A DNA stretch of 5,922 nt from the NCBI GenBank assembly GCA_030597435.1, contig JAUVRV010000194.1, positions 1 to 5,922 on the forward strand, written 5' to 3'. A program made the position numbers and the translations under genes. The notes beneath the pieces are model-generated. The model had not been told where the DNA came from, did not search any database, and was given only the letters and a program-made list of their open reading frames with translations. Positions 1 to 5,922 of the stretch are shown piece after piece. Numbering within the stretch: position 1 is the first letter of the stretch; the number at the start of each line of letters is the position of its first letter. The stretch is from Gemmatimonadales bacterium. GTDB lineage: Bacteria; Gemmatimonadota; Gemmatimonadetes; Gemmatimonadales; GWC2-71-9.

Positions 1-1394
1 AGTGTGGTCATGACGGTATGAAGCCGGCGAGCGCCGATGTTCTCCATCCTTTCATTCATGAGCATCGCAATGCGTGCTATCTCGCTGACACCCTCCTCCG
101 TAAACTCGAGATTGGCGCCTTCGGACGCACAAAGCGCCTGATATTGCTTGACCAACGAGTTCTCAGGCTCCGTCATGATGCGAACGAAATCATCGGCAGA
201 GAGCGAAGACAACTCAACGCGAATCGGGAACCTTCCCTGCAACTCCGGAATCAGGTCAGACGGTTTGGCGACGTGGAAAGCGCCGGCAGCAATGAACAGA
301 ATATGATCGCTGCGCACATATCCGTATCTGGTTTGTACGGTCGATCCTTCCACGATAGGTAGCAGATCGCGCTGAACGCCCTCGCGTGATACATCCGGTC
401 CAGTCTGACTCCGCTCGCCTGTTATCTTGTCCAGCTCATCAATGAACACGATGCCGTGGTTCTCGACCCGATCGAGCGCTTCGTTGATCACGTCGTCCAT
501 GTCTACCAGTTTCTTGAGTTCCTCATCGAGCAGGATCCGTCGTGCCCCCGCCACCTTGACCGTTCGTTTCTTGGAACGTTTGGGCAGAAAATCCTGCAAC
601 ATCTCCCCGATGTTCATGTCCGGCACATCCATCCCGGGCTGCGGTTGCATGAACTCGAGGATTGGAAAGCCCTGTTGGGTTACTTCGATCTCGATCTCGC
701 GGTCCTCGAGTTTACCGTCCTTCAGGAGCTGTCGCAGCTTCTCCTGGGTGCGCTTGTGACGCTCCGCCTTCACTTCATCGGTCGCGTCACCGCCGTCCTG
801 CGGAGTCACCTCACCGTGGGAGGAGACAACGAAGAGCGGACGTGCCTCTTCTGCCCCTCCTGCCCCCAGGGGAGGGGGGGCAGAAGGAGCAGAGGGGGTA
901 GGAGACGGCTTGGGAAATAGCAGCTCCACCAAGCGATCTTCAACCTTCTGTTCCGCCTGGGGGAATACGTCTTCTTCACGCTCGCCACGCACCAAGTTGA
1001 TGGAGGAGTCCACGAGGTCCCGGATCATCGACTCCACATCTCTGCCGACGTACCCGACCTCGGTGAACTTCGACGCCTCCACCTTGAGGAACGGGGCCCC
1101 TGACAATCGCGCCAACCGTCGGGCGATCTCGGTCTTCCCGACCCCAGTAGGGCCAATCATGATAATGTTGTTCGGAAGGATCTCGTCTCGGATATCCTCC
1201 GGCGCCTGCTGCCGACGCCAGCGGTTGCGTATGGCAATCGCTACGGACTTCTTTGCGTCGCGCTGCCCCACAATGTAGCGATCCAATTCAGCCACTATTT
1301 GTCGCGGCGCCAGCTCTTCGAGCCACGGCAGAGCTTCGGGACCACTATCTAGCGATTCCAGCTTCTTATCCATCAATTCCTGCTCAGTTGTCAT
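1..1394 (-). CDS. hslU: ATP-dependent protease HslVU, ATPase subunit HslU; 3' end outside window
   Basis: AAA+ unfoldase of the HslVU (ClpYQ) protease. It unfolds substrates and feeds them to HslV. 464 residues are visible in one uninterrupted frame from the ATG at 1394; about 40-50 C-terminal residues, including the tail that inserts into HslV, lie beyond the left edge. Landmarks are the N-terminal APRQIVAELDRYIVGQ (from residue 29), Walker A GPTGVGKT (81-88), pore loop GYVG (114-117), Walker B VFIDELDK (316-323), arginine finger in QGRFPIRVEL (Arg388) and sensor 2 in NIGARRLHT (Arg456). Compared with the 443-residue Escherichia coli protein there are 24 extra residues at the N-terminus and about 39 in the I-domain, where a Pro/Ser/Ala-rich stretch occupies about 161-181. 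The predicted full length is about 505. Upstream, GGTGG is 10 bases from Met1; Met8 (codon 1373-1371) has AGGA 4 bases before it and could be the real start. Confidence 0.96.
   Translation of the reverse strand, partial: MTTEQELMDKKLESLDSGPEALPWLEELAPRQIVAELDRYIVGQRDAKKSVAIAIRNRWRRQQAPEDIRDEILPNNIIMIGPTGVGKTEIARRLARLSGAPFLKVEASKFTEVGYVGRDVESMIRDLVDSSINLVRGEREEDVFPQAEQKVEDRLVELLFPKPSPTPSAPSAPPPLGAGGAEEARPLFVVSSHGEVTPQDGGDATDEVKAERHKRTQEKLRQLLKDGKLEDREIEIEVTQQGFPILEFMQPQPGMDVPDMNIGEMLQDFLPKRSKKRTVKVAGARRILLDEELKKLVDMDDVINEALDRVENHGIVFIDELDKITGERSQTGPDVSREGVQRDLLPIVEGSTVQTRYGYVRSDHILFIAAGAFHVAKPSDLIPELQGRFPIRVELSSLSADDFVRIMTEPENSLVKQYQALCASEGANLEFTEEGVSEIARIAMLMNERMENIGARRLHTVMTT
848..886 (-). 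repeat. Imperfect inverted repeat with long C/G runs inside hslU
   Basis: CTTCTGCCCC (848-857) is an exact reverse complement of GGGGCAGAAG (877-886). After one mismatch (858/876) three more pairs follow (859-861 with 873-875), leaving an 11-base centre. A competing fold pairs CTGCCCCC with GGGGGCAG in the message. The repeat contains a run of seven G (874-880 on the plus strand). It encodes part of the low-complexity I-domain insertion of HslU, where neither side is broken in frame. It could be an inserted palindromic element or simply the product of local slippage in Pro and Gly codons. A transcription terminator is unlikely because it is in mid-gene and has no T-run after it. Confidence 0.7.
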
Positions 1395-1427
1395 TTCCTG
1401 GTTTCCACCGATTCAAAGACGCCCGAT

Positions 1428-1970
1428 TTACTTCAATTCGAGTATGCTGATGTTGCTATTGGTATAGACGCAGATGTCTGCCGCTATCTCCAAGCTCTGC
1501 CGCACGATTTCCGTGGCGGACAGGTCGGAGTGCGATGCTAGGGCCCTGGCTGCTGCCAGTGCGTAATTGCCACCGCTACCTATGGCGACCATGCCATCAT
1601 CAGGCTCGATCAGTTCACCACTGCCACTCACGACAAACGAATGTTCTCTGTTCGCGACCGACAGCAGTGCCTCGAGCCGCCGCAGCACGCGGTCGCTGCG
1701 CCAATCTTTGGCCAACTCCACCACTGCACGTGACAGATTGCCCGGATAACGCTCGAGCTTTTCCTCAAATTTCTCGAACAGTGTAAAGGCATCGGCCGCA
1801 GCACCGGCGAAGCCGGCAAGTACGCGGCCCTTTGCCAACTCGCGTACCTTGTTGGCGTGGGCTTTCATGACAGTCTCACCGACGGTGACCTGTCCGTCGC
1901 CGCCCATGGCGACAGTCCCGCCCTTGCGAACACTCAATATGGTCGTCGCATGGAATCGAAGCTGTTCCAT
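1428..1970 (-). CDS. hslV: ATP-dependent protease HslVU, peptidase subunit HslV
   Basis: Proteasome-like threonine peptidase. Twelve subunits form two stacked hexameric rings that are capped by HslU, and the complex degrades unfolded or regulatory proteins in the cytoplasm. The product is 180 residues from the ATG at 1970, which has AGGAG 5 bases upstream. It begins MEQLRFHA, an 8-residue propeptide, followed by TTILSV, so the mature N-terminal nucleophile should be Thr9. Counting from that residue, Asp17 (GGDGQ), Lys33 (ANKVREL) and Ser124 (IGSGG) of the family fall exactly in place (Asp25, Lys41, Ser132). Other signatures are LAGFAGAAADAFTLFEKFE, VELAKDWRSDR and the C-terminal ICVYTNSN. With Thr-Thr it resembles the proteobacterial form, not the Ser-type ClpQ of Bacillus. 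The stop is TAA at 1430-1428, and the partner gene hslU starts 33 bases further on. Confidence 0.97.
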   Translation of the reverse strand: MEQLRFHATTILSVRKGGTVAMGGDGQVTVGETVMKAHANKVRELAKGRVLAGFAGAAADAFTLFEKFEEKLERYPGNLSRAVVELAKDWRSDRVLRRLEALLSVANREHSFVVSGSGELIEPDDGMVAIGSGGNYALAAARALASHSDLSATEIVRQSLEIAADICVYTNSNISILELK

Positions 1971-1975
1971 CAAAT

Positions 1976-1980
1976 CTCCT
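1976..1980 (-). promoter_or_regulatory. Shine-Dalgarno of hslV, overlapping xerC stop
   Basis: The minus strand reads TGAGGAGATTTGATG. AGGAG shares its first base with the end of the xerC TGA stop and lies 5 bases before the ATG at 1970-1968. This decides the hslV start. The in-frame TTG at 1973-1971 would be only 2 bases from the AGGAG and is unlikely to be used. Confidence 0.8.
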
Positions 1981-2915
1981 CAAGCCCTAGGGTGTGCTTG
2001 GTCGTACACTTTCTTCAACCTAGCAACACTGGTATGAGTATACACTTGAGTCGTGCTCAGTGACGCGTGTCCCAGCAGTTCCTGTACGGCTCTGAGGTCA
2101 GCACCAGAATCCAACATGTGGGTGGCAAAACTGTGGCGCAGGCTGTGCACCTTGAATCCAGAGCTTTCATCCAGGCTGTGAAGCAACTGTCGAACGATAT
2201 ATTGCACGCCGCGGGGGGAAAGACGTTGCCCCTTGGTCGACAGAAAAACGGCTCTGCGATCACCGCGTCCACGAGCAGGCTTGGCCAGTAGTTCTTCTCG
2301 CTCTTCGTAGTACTGCCTCAGCGCTCTGCCTGCGTATCCACCAATGGGCATTATGCGCTCCTTCCTACCCTTTCCCCTCACTTTCACCACGTCCGATACG
2401 ATATCAACATGCGATAGGTCTAGACCGGTTAGTTCGGAGAGCCTCATGCCGGTAGAGTAAAAAAGCTCCAGCATCGCTAGATCCCGCGTCGACTTGAATC
2501 CACCCTGGGCCGCAAGCGTTTCGGCGTACTCAAACATGAGGTCGATCTGCGTGCGGTCCATGACGGCAGGCAGTCTGCGCTCGGTTTTGGGCAACCGTAC
2601 CGTAGCCGCGGGGTTTTCTGCCACACCGTGGCGCAAGTTGAGCCAGCGGTACAGCGCCCTCAAAGCTGATACTGCGCGCGCAACAGATCGCTTCGCAAGA
2701 CCCCGCCTGCGTAGCTCACCCATGTAGCTACGAATGGCGAGGCGATCGATAGAACCCCACTCCCAGTTCGAGGAACCGCCGAAGTACTCGTTGCAGAACT
2801 CTTCGAACGAGGTCAGGTCCCTCCGGTACGCTCGCACCGTGTTGGGCGAGTCCTGCCTTTCCTTGGCGAGGTACGTCAGGAACTCACTGATTTCCTGCCG
2901 CGTCGATGATATCAT
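1980..2915 (-). CDS. xerC: Tyrosine recombinase XerC
   Basis: Site-specific recombinase that with XerD resolves chromosome dimers at the dif site near the terminus during division. The protein is 311 residues, close to the usual 295-310. Residues 1-105 form the SAM-like N-terminal core-binding domain (FLTYLAKERQDSPNTVRAY, then a helix-rich part ending in NPA). The catalytic domain follows and has the complete active site: Arg158 (STGMRLSEL), Lys182 (RGKGRKER), His257 and Arg260 (VHSLRHSFATH), His283 (LLGHASLSTTQ) and the nucleophile Tyr292 (VYTHTS). The ATG at 2915-2913 overlaps the trmFO stop as ATGA, and no good Shine-Dalgarno stands before it, so translational coupling is likely. Its position between trmFO and hslV is the standard one for the Bacillus orthologue codV and argues for a housekeeping recombinase, not a phage or integron integrase. 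Sequence alone separates XerC from XerD poorly; the locus supports XerC. Confidence 0.93.
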   Translation of the reverse strand: MISSTRQEISEFLTYLAKERQDSPNTVRAYRRDLTSFEEFCNEYFGGSSNWEWGSIDRLAIRSYMGELRRRGLAKRSVARAVSALRALYRWLNLRHGVAENPAATVRLPKTERRLPAVMDRTQIDLMFEYAETLAAQGGFKSTRDLAMLELFYSTGMRLSELTGLDLSHVDIVSDVVKVRGKGRKERIMPIGGYAGRALRQYYEEREELLAKPARGRGDRRAVFLSTKGQRLSPRGVQYIVRQLLHSLDESSGFKVHSLRHSFATHMLDSGADLRAVQELLGHASLSTTQVYTHTSVARLKKVYDQAHPRA

Positions 2916-4225
2916 GCCGGTATCACAATAGCCTGCTCACCGAATGTCCGCATGCCCGCGAGCGCCCGTTCGGCCAGGAGTTCCCTTCTGCGCCTCTTGT
3001 CCCGCTCGCGCCTTTCCAACGGAGGCAGTAGCCCGAAATTGGCGTTCATCGGCTGGAAATGTTTGGGGTCAGCCTCATGAACGTACCGCATCAACGCTCC
3101 CAACATCGTTTCGGGAGGAGGCAGTATCGGATCGCTACCACCGAGCATTCGTGCCAGGTTCATCCCGGCTAGCAGACCTGTTGCTAGCGACTCGGTGTAA
3201 CCTTCAACACCCACCAACTGGCCTGCAAAGAGTAGCATGCGATCGTCCTTGACCGAGAGATGCGCCGTCAGAGACGCCGGTGAGTTGAGGTATGTGTTGC
3301 GGTGAAGGCTGCCGAAGCGAAGAAACTCGGCGTCTTCCAGACCGGGGATCAATCGAAGCACCCGTCTCTGATCGTGGATTTTGAGTCGTGTCTGGAATCC
3401 AACCAGATTCCACATCTGGCCCGCCCGGTCTTCTTGCCGCAGCTGCACTACAGCGAATGACGCCTTGCCCGTTCTCGGATCTCTCAGGCCGACAGGTTTT
3501 AGTGGTCCGAAACGCGGAGTGTCACGACCGCGGTGTGCCATCTCTTCTATTGGCAGACAGCCTTCGAAGTAGGGAACCTCATCAAACTCATGAGCTACAT
3601 GTTGATCGGCATCCAACAGCGCATCGATCAGGGCCGTGTATTGCCCCTCGTCGAGCGGTGAATTCACGTAGTCCGTCCCATCGCCCTTGCCATAGCGCGA
3701 CATCCGGTAGAGCGACTCCCAATTGAGCGATTCGCCGCTCACGATAGGCGCAATCGAGTCGTAGAAAGTGAGGGCATCTTGGCCGAGTCGTCTCCGGACC
3801 ACCCCTGCCAGTGTGTCCGATGTAAGTGGCCCAGTCGCTACGATCGCCGGTGAAGGGAGGGAGTCAATCTCACACCGCTCAACTGTGATCCTCGGGTGCT
3901 GGGAGATACGTTCCGTGACGGCGCCACTGAACTCGTCTCGGTCGACAGCCAACGCAGCGCCACCGGGAACACGAGTCTCCTGTGCGATCTGCATGAGTAG
4001 ACTTCCCAGCAATCCAAGCTCGGCCTTCAGGAGACCATGTGCGTTGGTGACCTCAGTCGATTTGAAGGTGTTGCTGCAGACCATCTCGGCGAGCCGGTCC
4101 GTCTTGTGCGCCGGCGTTGCAGTTTCGGGCCGCATTTCGAAGAGGGTGACGGTCACGCCGCGTTCGGCGAGAGCCCAGGCTGCCTCGCAGCCAGCGAGAC
4201 CGCCACCTACCACTACTGCCTTCAC
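2912..4225 (-). CDS. trmFO: Methylenetetrahydrofolate-tRNA-(uracil-5-)-methyltransferase TrmFO
   Basis: Forms 5-methyluridine at position 54 of the tRNA T-loop in the cytoplasm, using methylene-tetrahydrofolate as carbon donor and FADH2 as reductant (the role of TrmA in organisms using SAM). The protein is 437 residues, normal for the family. An FAD Rossmann motif GGGLAGCEAA lies at residues 7-16. The two conserved cysteines of the family are present: Cys50 in MVCSNTFKS and Cys223 in YFEGCLPIE, matching Cys53 and Cys226 of the Bacillus enzyme. Further family signatures are PVGLRDPRTGK, the NLVGFQTRLK segment, LFAGQLVGVEGYTES (second FAD contact) and the HFQPMNANFGLLPP stretch. The start is GTG at 4225-4223, chosen because the Rossmann strand begins at once (MKAVVVGGG) and because GTGA overlaps the topA stop. 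The TGA stop overlaps the xerC ATG. A former name is gid; it is distinct from MnmG (GidA), which is about 200 residues longer. Confidence 0.97.
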   Translation of the reverse strand: MKAVVVGGGLAGCEAAWALAERGVTVTLFEMRPETATPAHKTDRLAEMVCSNTFKSTEVTNAHGLLKAELGLLGSLLMQIAQETRVPGGAALAVDRDEFSGAVTERISQHPRITVERCEIDSLPSPAIVATGPLTSDTLAGVVRRRLGQDALTFYDSIAPIVSGESLNWESLYRMSRYGKGDGTDYVNSPLDEGQYTALIDALLDADQHVAHEFDEVPYFEGCLPIEEMAHRGRDTPRFGPLKPVGLRDPRTGKASFAVVQLRQEDRAGQMWNLVGFQTRLKIHDQRRVLRLIPGLEDAEFLRFGSLHRNTYLNSPASLTAHLSVKDDRMLLFAGQLVGVEGYTESLATGLLAGMNLARMLGGSDPILPPPETMLGALMRYVHEADPKHFQPMNANFGLLPPLERRERDKRRRRELLAERALAGMRTFGEQAIVIPA

Positions 4226-5922
4226 TTGGATGCGGCCGCGCCGGCCTCCTCCGGTGTGAATTCGTGCTCACACTTGAGACAACGGAAGTAGTCGCCCCTC
4301 GTCTTGGTCGACCGCGTTTCTGCGCCGACGTTGGAGCAAGAGGGACAAGTCTGGGCCACGGGCCGGTACCACGTCGAAAAGTCACAGTCTGGATAGTTGG
4401 CGCAGCCGAAGAACGACCGCCCGCGACGTGTACGCCGCTCGGCCAAGTCGCCTGTCTCGCACCTGGGACAATCAACGCCAAGCGGTACAGGACGGGTGTG
4501 TTTACACTTGGGGTAAGTGGTGCACGCCAGAAACCCTCCGTAGCGACCAGTCTTCACCACCATGGGAGCCCCACACTCACGACAGACTTCGTCGGTCGGT
4601 CGGTCCGGCACCTTGTCCTGCTTCAAGGGTCGCGTATGGCGGCAGTCCGGATAGTTGGTGCAGGCAATGAATGGACCGAACCTGCCGCTCTTCACCGTGA
4701 GCTTGCCGCCACAGTCCGGACATGGCTCTTTCTCGATCGCGTCGACATCGAATGCGTCGCGGATCATCGACGCCGTGTCCGCTTTCTCCAGCGCCTCAGC
4801 GAAGGGACCGTAGAAGTTTTCCAAGACCTTGCGCCAATCCAGCTCCCCGTCTTCTACCTTGTCGAGTTCGTTCTCCATCTCCGATGTGAACTCGACATTG
4901 AAGATGTCCGGGAATCTACTCACGAGCACTCGCTTAACGGTCTCCCCGAGTTCGGTGGGCTGGAACCGCTTGGCATCCATGCGCACATAGTCTCGATCCC
5001 TCAGGGTGGAGACGATGCTACTGTACGTGCTGGGACGTCCTATCCCCAGCGTCTCTAGTTCCTTGACCAGGCTGGCCTCACTGAAACGTGGCGGCGGTTC
5101 GGTGAAGTGCTGCTTGCCGAGGATCTCCAGCACGGCGGCCCGATCACCGTGCTTCAGGGCCGGTACCGGTGACAGCTCCTCGAACGTCCGCTCCTCCTCC
5201 ACCTCTTTGGCTTCGACATAGAGAACGTGGAAGCCGTCGAACACGATGATCGATCCGGTGGCCCTGAAGAGGTAGTCATCTACTTGGAAATCCAGCGTGG
5301 TCGTATCGTAGACCGCTGGTGTCATCTGCGAAGCAACGAACCGATTCCAGATGAGCTGGTACAGACGTTTCTGGTCGCTCGTCAGGTATTTCTTCACTTG
5401 ATCGGGCGTGCGCGTGACATCGGTGGGACGAACCGCTTCATGCGCATCCTGAGCGCGCGCCGATTTCTTGGTCTTGTATGCGTTTGGCTTGGCCGGCAGA
5501 TAGCGGTCACCGTACTTCGATTGGATGTACGAACGGACTTCATCGATTGCGCTAGCTGCCACCCGGGTCGAATCGGTTCTCATGTACGTGATCAGACCGA
5601 CCGCCCCCTCGCTCCCCAGTTCCACACCCTCGTACAGTTGCTGCGCGCAGCTCATGGTGCGACGCGCCGAGAATCCCAGACGCTTGGCGGCCTCCTGTTG
5701 CAGCGTGCTGGTGATGAAGGGCGGCGACGGACGCTTGCGCCGTTGCTTGCGCTGCACGTCAGACACAACGAAATCACGCCCTTTGACGGCAGCCCAAACC
5801 TCGTTCGCCACCCCTTCGGAGCCGATGTCGGGTTTACGACCATCGATCTTATGCAGCTTCGCTGTGAAGCGCTTCTTGTCCGCTTCTAGCTCGGCCTCAA
5901 TAGTCCAGTATTCCTGCGGCTC
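4222..5922 (-). CDS. topA: DNA topoisomerase I (type IA), 3' part; N-terminus outside window
   Basis: Type IA topoisomerase, which relaxes negative supercoils by cutting one DNA strand through a 5'-phosphotyrosine link. The frame is open from the right edge to the TGA at 4224-4222, giving 566 visible residues. The first visible residues (EPQEYW) match the stretch just after the Toprim domain, so roughly the first 190 residues, including the Toprim acidic residues, are missing. Visible landmarks, numbered from the right edge, are PFITSTLQQ (about 68-76), the active-site tyrosine in ITYMRTDST (Tyr113, codon 5586-5584), DAHEAVRPT (about 159-167) and LGIGRPSTY (about 292-300). Four Cys4 motifs follow at about 401-427, 447-473, 485-513 and 526-551. 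The first three have the spacing of the topoisomerase zinc-ribbon repeat; the last is a shorter CxxC-x18-CxxC type. The stop overlaps the trmFO start by 4 bases. Identity is secure; the true start and promoter cannot be seen. Confidence 0.97.
   Translation of the reverse strand, partial: EPQEYWTIEAELEADKKRFTAKLHKIDGRKPDIGSEGVANEVWAAVKGRDFVVSDVQRKQRRKRPSPPFITSTLQQEAAKRLGFSARRTMSCAQQLYEGVELGSEGAVGLITYMRTDSTRVAASAIDEVRSYIQSKYGDRYLPAKPNAYKTKKSARAQDAHEAVRPTDVTRTPDQVKKYLTSDQKRLYQLIWNRFVASQMTPAVYDTTTLDFQVDDYLFRATGSIIVFDGFHVLYVEAKEVEEERTFEELSPVPALKHGDRAAVLEILGKQHFTEPPPRFSEASLVKELETLGIGRPSTYSSIVSTLRDRDYVRMDAKRFQPTELGETVKRVLVSRFPDIFNVEFTSEMENELDKVEDGELDWRKVLENFYGPFAEALEKADTASMIRDAFDVDAIEKEPCPDCGGKLTVKSGRFGPFIACTNYPDCRHTRPLKQDKVPDRPTDEVCRECGAPMVVKTGRYGGFLACTTYPKCKHTRPVPLGVDCPRCETGDLAERRTRRGRSFFGCANYPDCDFSTWYRPVAQTCPSCSNVGAETRSTKTRGDYFRCLKCEHEFTPEEAGAAASK
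4234..4246 (-). other. Small GC-only hairpin just upstream of trmFO start
   Basis: The minus strand reads GGCCG-GCG-CGGCC, a perfect 5-bp GC stem with a 3-base loop, inside the Ala-Gly-Ala-Ala-Ala codons near the end of topA. It sits between the GGAGGAGG at 4252-4245 and the GTG start at 4225. If folded in mRNA it would leave 8 unpaired bases before the GTG. Alanine and glycine codons in a GC-rich gene can make such a palindrome by chance, so any function is only a possibility. Confidence 0.35.
4245..4252 (-). promoter_or_regulatory. Distant Shine-Dalgarno-like sequence for trmFO
   Basis: The minus strand reads GGAGGAGG inside the last codons of topA. It is the only strong anti-Shine-Dalgarno match upstream of the trmFO GTG but lies about 19 bases away, much further than the usual 5-9. 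A small GC-rich hairpin between it and the GTG (4234-4246) could shorten the effective distance. Because topA and trmFO overlap, re-initiation by terminating ribosomes is an equally good explanation. Confidence 0.4.
4270..4722 (-). other. Four tandem Cys4 zinc-ribbon motifs of TopA C-terminal region
   Basis: Within topA, four CxxC...C pairs follow each other: CPDCGG...CTNYPDC, CRECGA...CTTYPKC, CPRCET...CANYPDC and CPSCSN...CLKC. The first three share the xNYPxC or xTYPxC ending and the G-R-x-G-x-F core of the topoisomerase C-terminal repeat. The fourth lacks the YP and ends in a CLKCEHEF ribbon. In this family such repeats bind single-stranded DNA and help strand passage. All sixteen cysteines are present, so zinc binding by all four is likely, although that is inferred from the motif only. 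Confidence 0.88.

Noticed and set aside
848..886. Hairpin as a transcription terminator or attenuator
   Set aside because: It lies in the middle of the hslU coding frame and has no T-run downstream on either strand.
456..920. Plus-strand open frame (154 codons) opposite hslU
   Set aside because: Fully covered by the HslU coding frame with conserved motifs; its end is the Arg/Gly-rich reverse of the low-complexity insert.
840..990. Possible frameshift in hslU at the seven-G run, suggested by an alternative minus-strand frame (806-988) with proline-rich sequence
   Set aside because: The conserved HslU motifs before (Walker A, GYVG) and after (Walker B, arginine finger, sensor 2) are in the same frame, with no stop between them. 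The alternative frame has no family features.
1395..1427. Possible promoter or small RNA in the hslV-hslU gap
   Set aside because: Only 33 bases long, with no recognisable -35/-10 pair or stable hairpin; it seems to hold just weak ribosome binding signals.
1980..2915. Tyrosine recombinase as a sign of a phage, integron or integrative element
   Set aside because: The gene overlaps trmFO, precedes hslV in the usual housekeeping order, has normal XerC length, and no attachment sites, tRNA gene or cargo genes are nearby.
4264..5058. Long plus-strand open frame (264 codons) opposite topA
   Set aside because: It lies wholly antisense to the zinc-ribbon and central part of topA, shows no recognisable domain, and is expected from a GC-rich coding strand.
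5227..5889. Plus-strand open frame (220 codons) opposite the 5' visible part of topA
   Set aside because: Antisense shadow of a confidently identified gene; composition is rich in Arg, Val and Leu as expected for a reverse frame, and there is no ribosome binding site or domain.

Overview
This window is a compact housekeeping operon. All five genes lie on the minus strand, so they are read from the right edge to the left: topA (3' part), trmFO, xerC, hslV and hslU (5' part). Both outer genes run off the window. There is essentially no non-coding DNA. topA/trmFO and trmFO/xerC overlap by 4 bases (GTGA and ATGA), xerC and hslV are 9 bases apart with the hslV ribosome binding site over the xerC stop, and hslV and hslU are 33 bases apart. 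No promoter, terminator, RNA gene, CRISPR array or mobile element was seen.

Layout: 5922-4222 is DNA topoisomerase I from inside the central domains to four C-terminal zinc-ribbon motifs. 4225-2912 is the folate/FAD-dependent tRNA m5U54 methyltransferase. 2915-1980 is a tyrosine recombinase of the XerC type with all six catalytic residues. 1970-1428 is the HslV peptidase. 1394-1 is the HslU unfoldase ATPase, lacking roughly its last 40-50 residues. The products cover DNA supercoiling, tRNA modification, chromosome dimer resolution and regulated proteolysis. HslV and HslU are subunits of one protease; the others share transcription rather than one pathway.

Organism: a bacterium of moderately high GC (about 55-60% by eye). 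The order topA-trmFO-xerC-hslV-hslU is familiar from Bacillus (topA-trmFO-codV-clpQ-clpY-codY) and occurs in other phyla that use TrmFO. HslV here has a predicted N-terminal threonine nucleophile, unlike the serine of Bacillus ClpQ, and the base composition is not typical of low-GC Firmicutes. A Gram-negative or deep-branching phylum (for example Gemmatimonadota, Acidobacteriota or a deltaproteobacterial group) is a guess, not a demonstrated assignment.

I found no new system here. The least ordinary part is an approximately 39-residue expansion of the HslU I-domain, rich in Pro, Ser, Ala and Gly, encoded by a strand-asymmetric tract with a strong inverted repeat (about 848-905). Smaller points are a 24-residue N-terminal extension of HslU, an HslV propeptide, and an unusual start region for trmFO.
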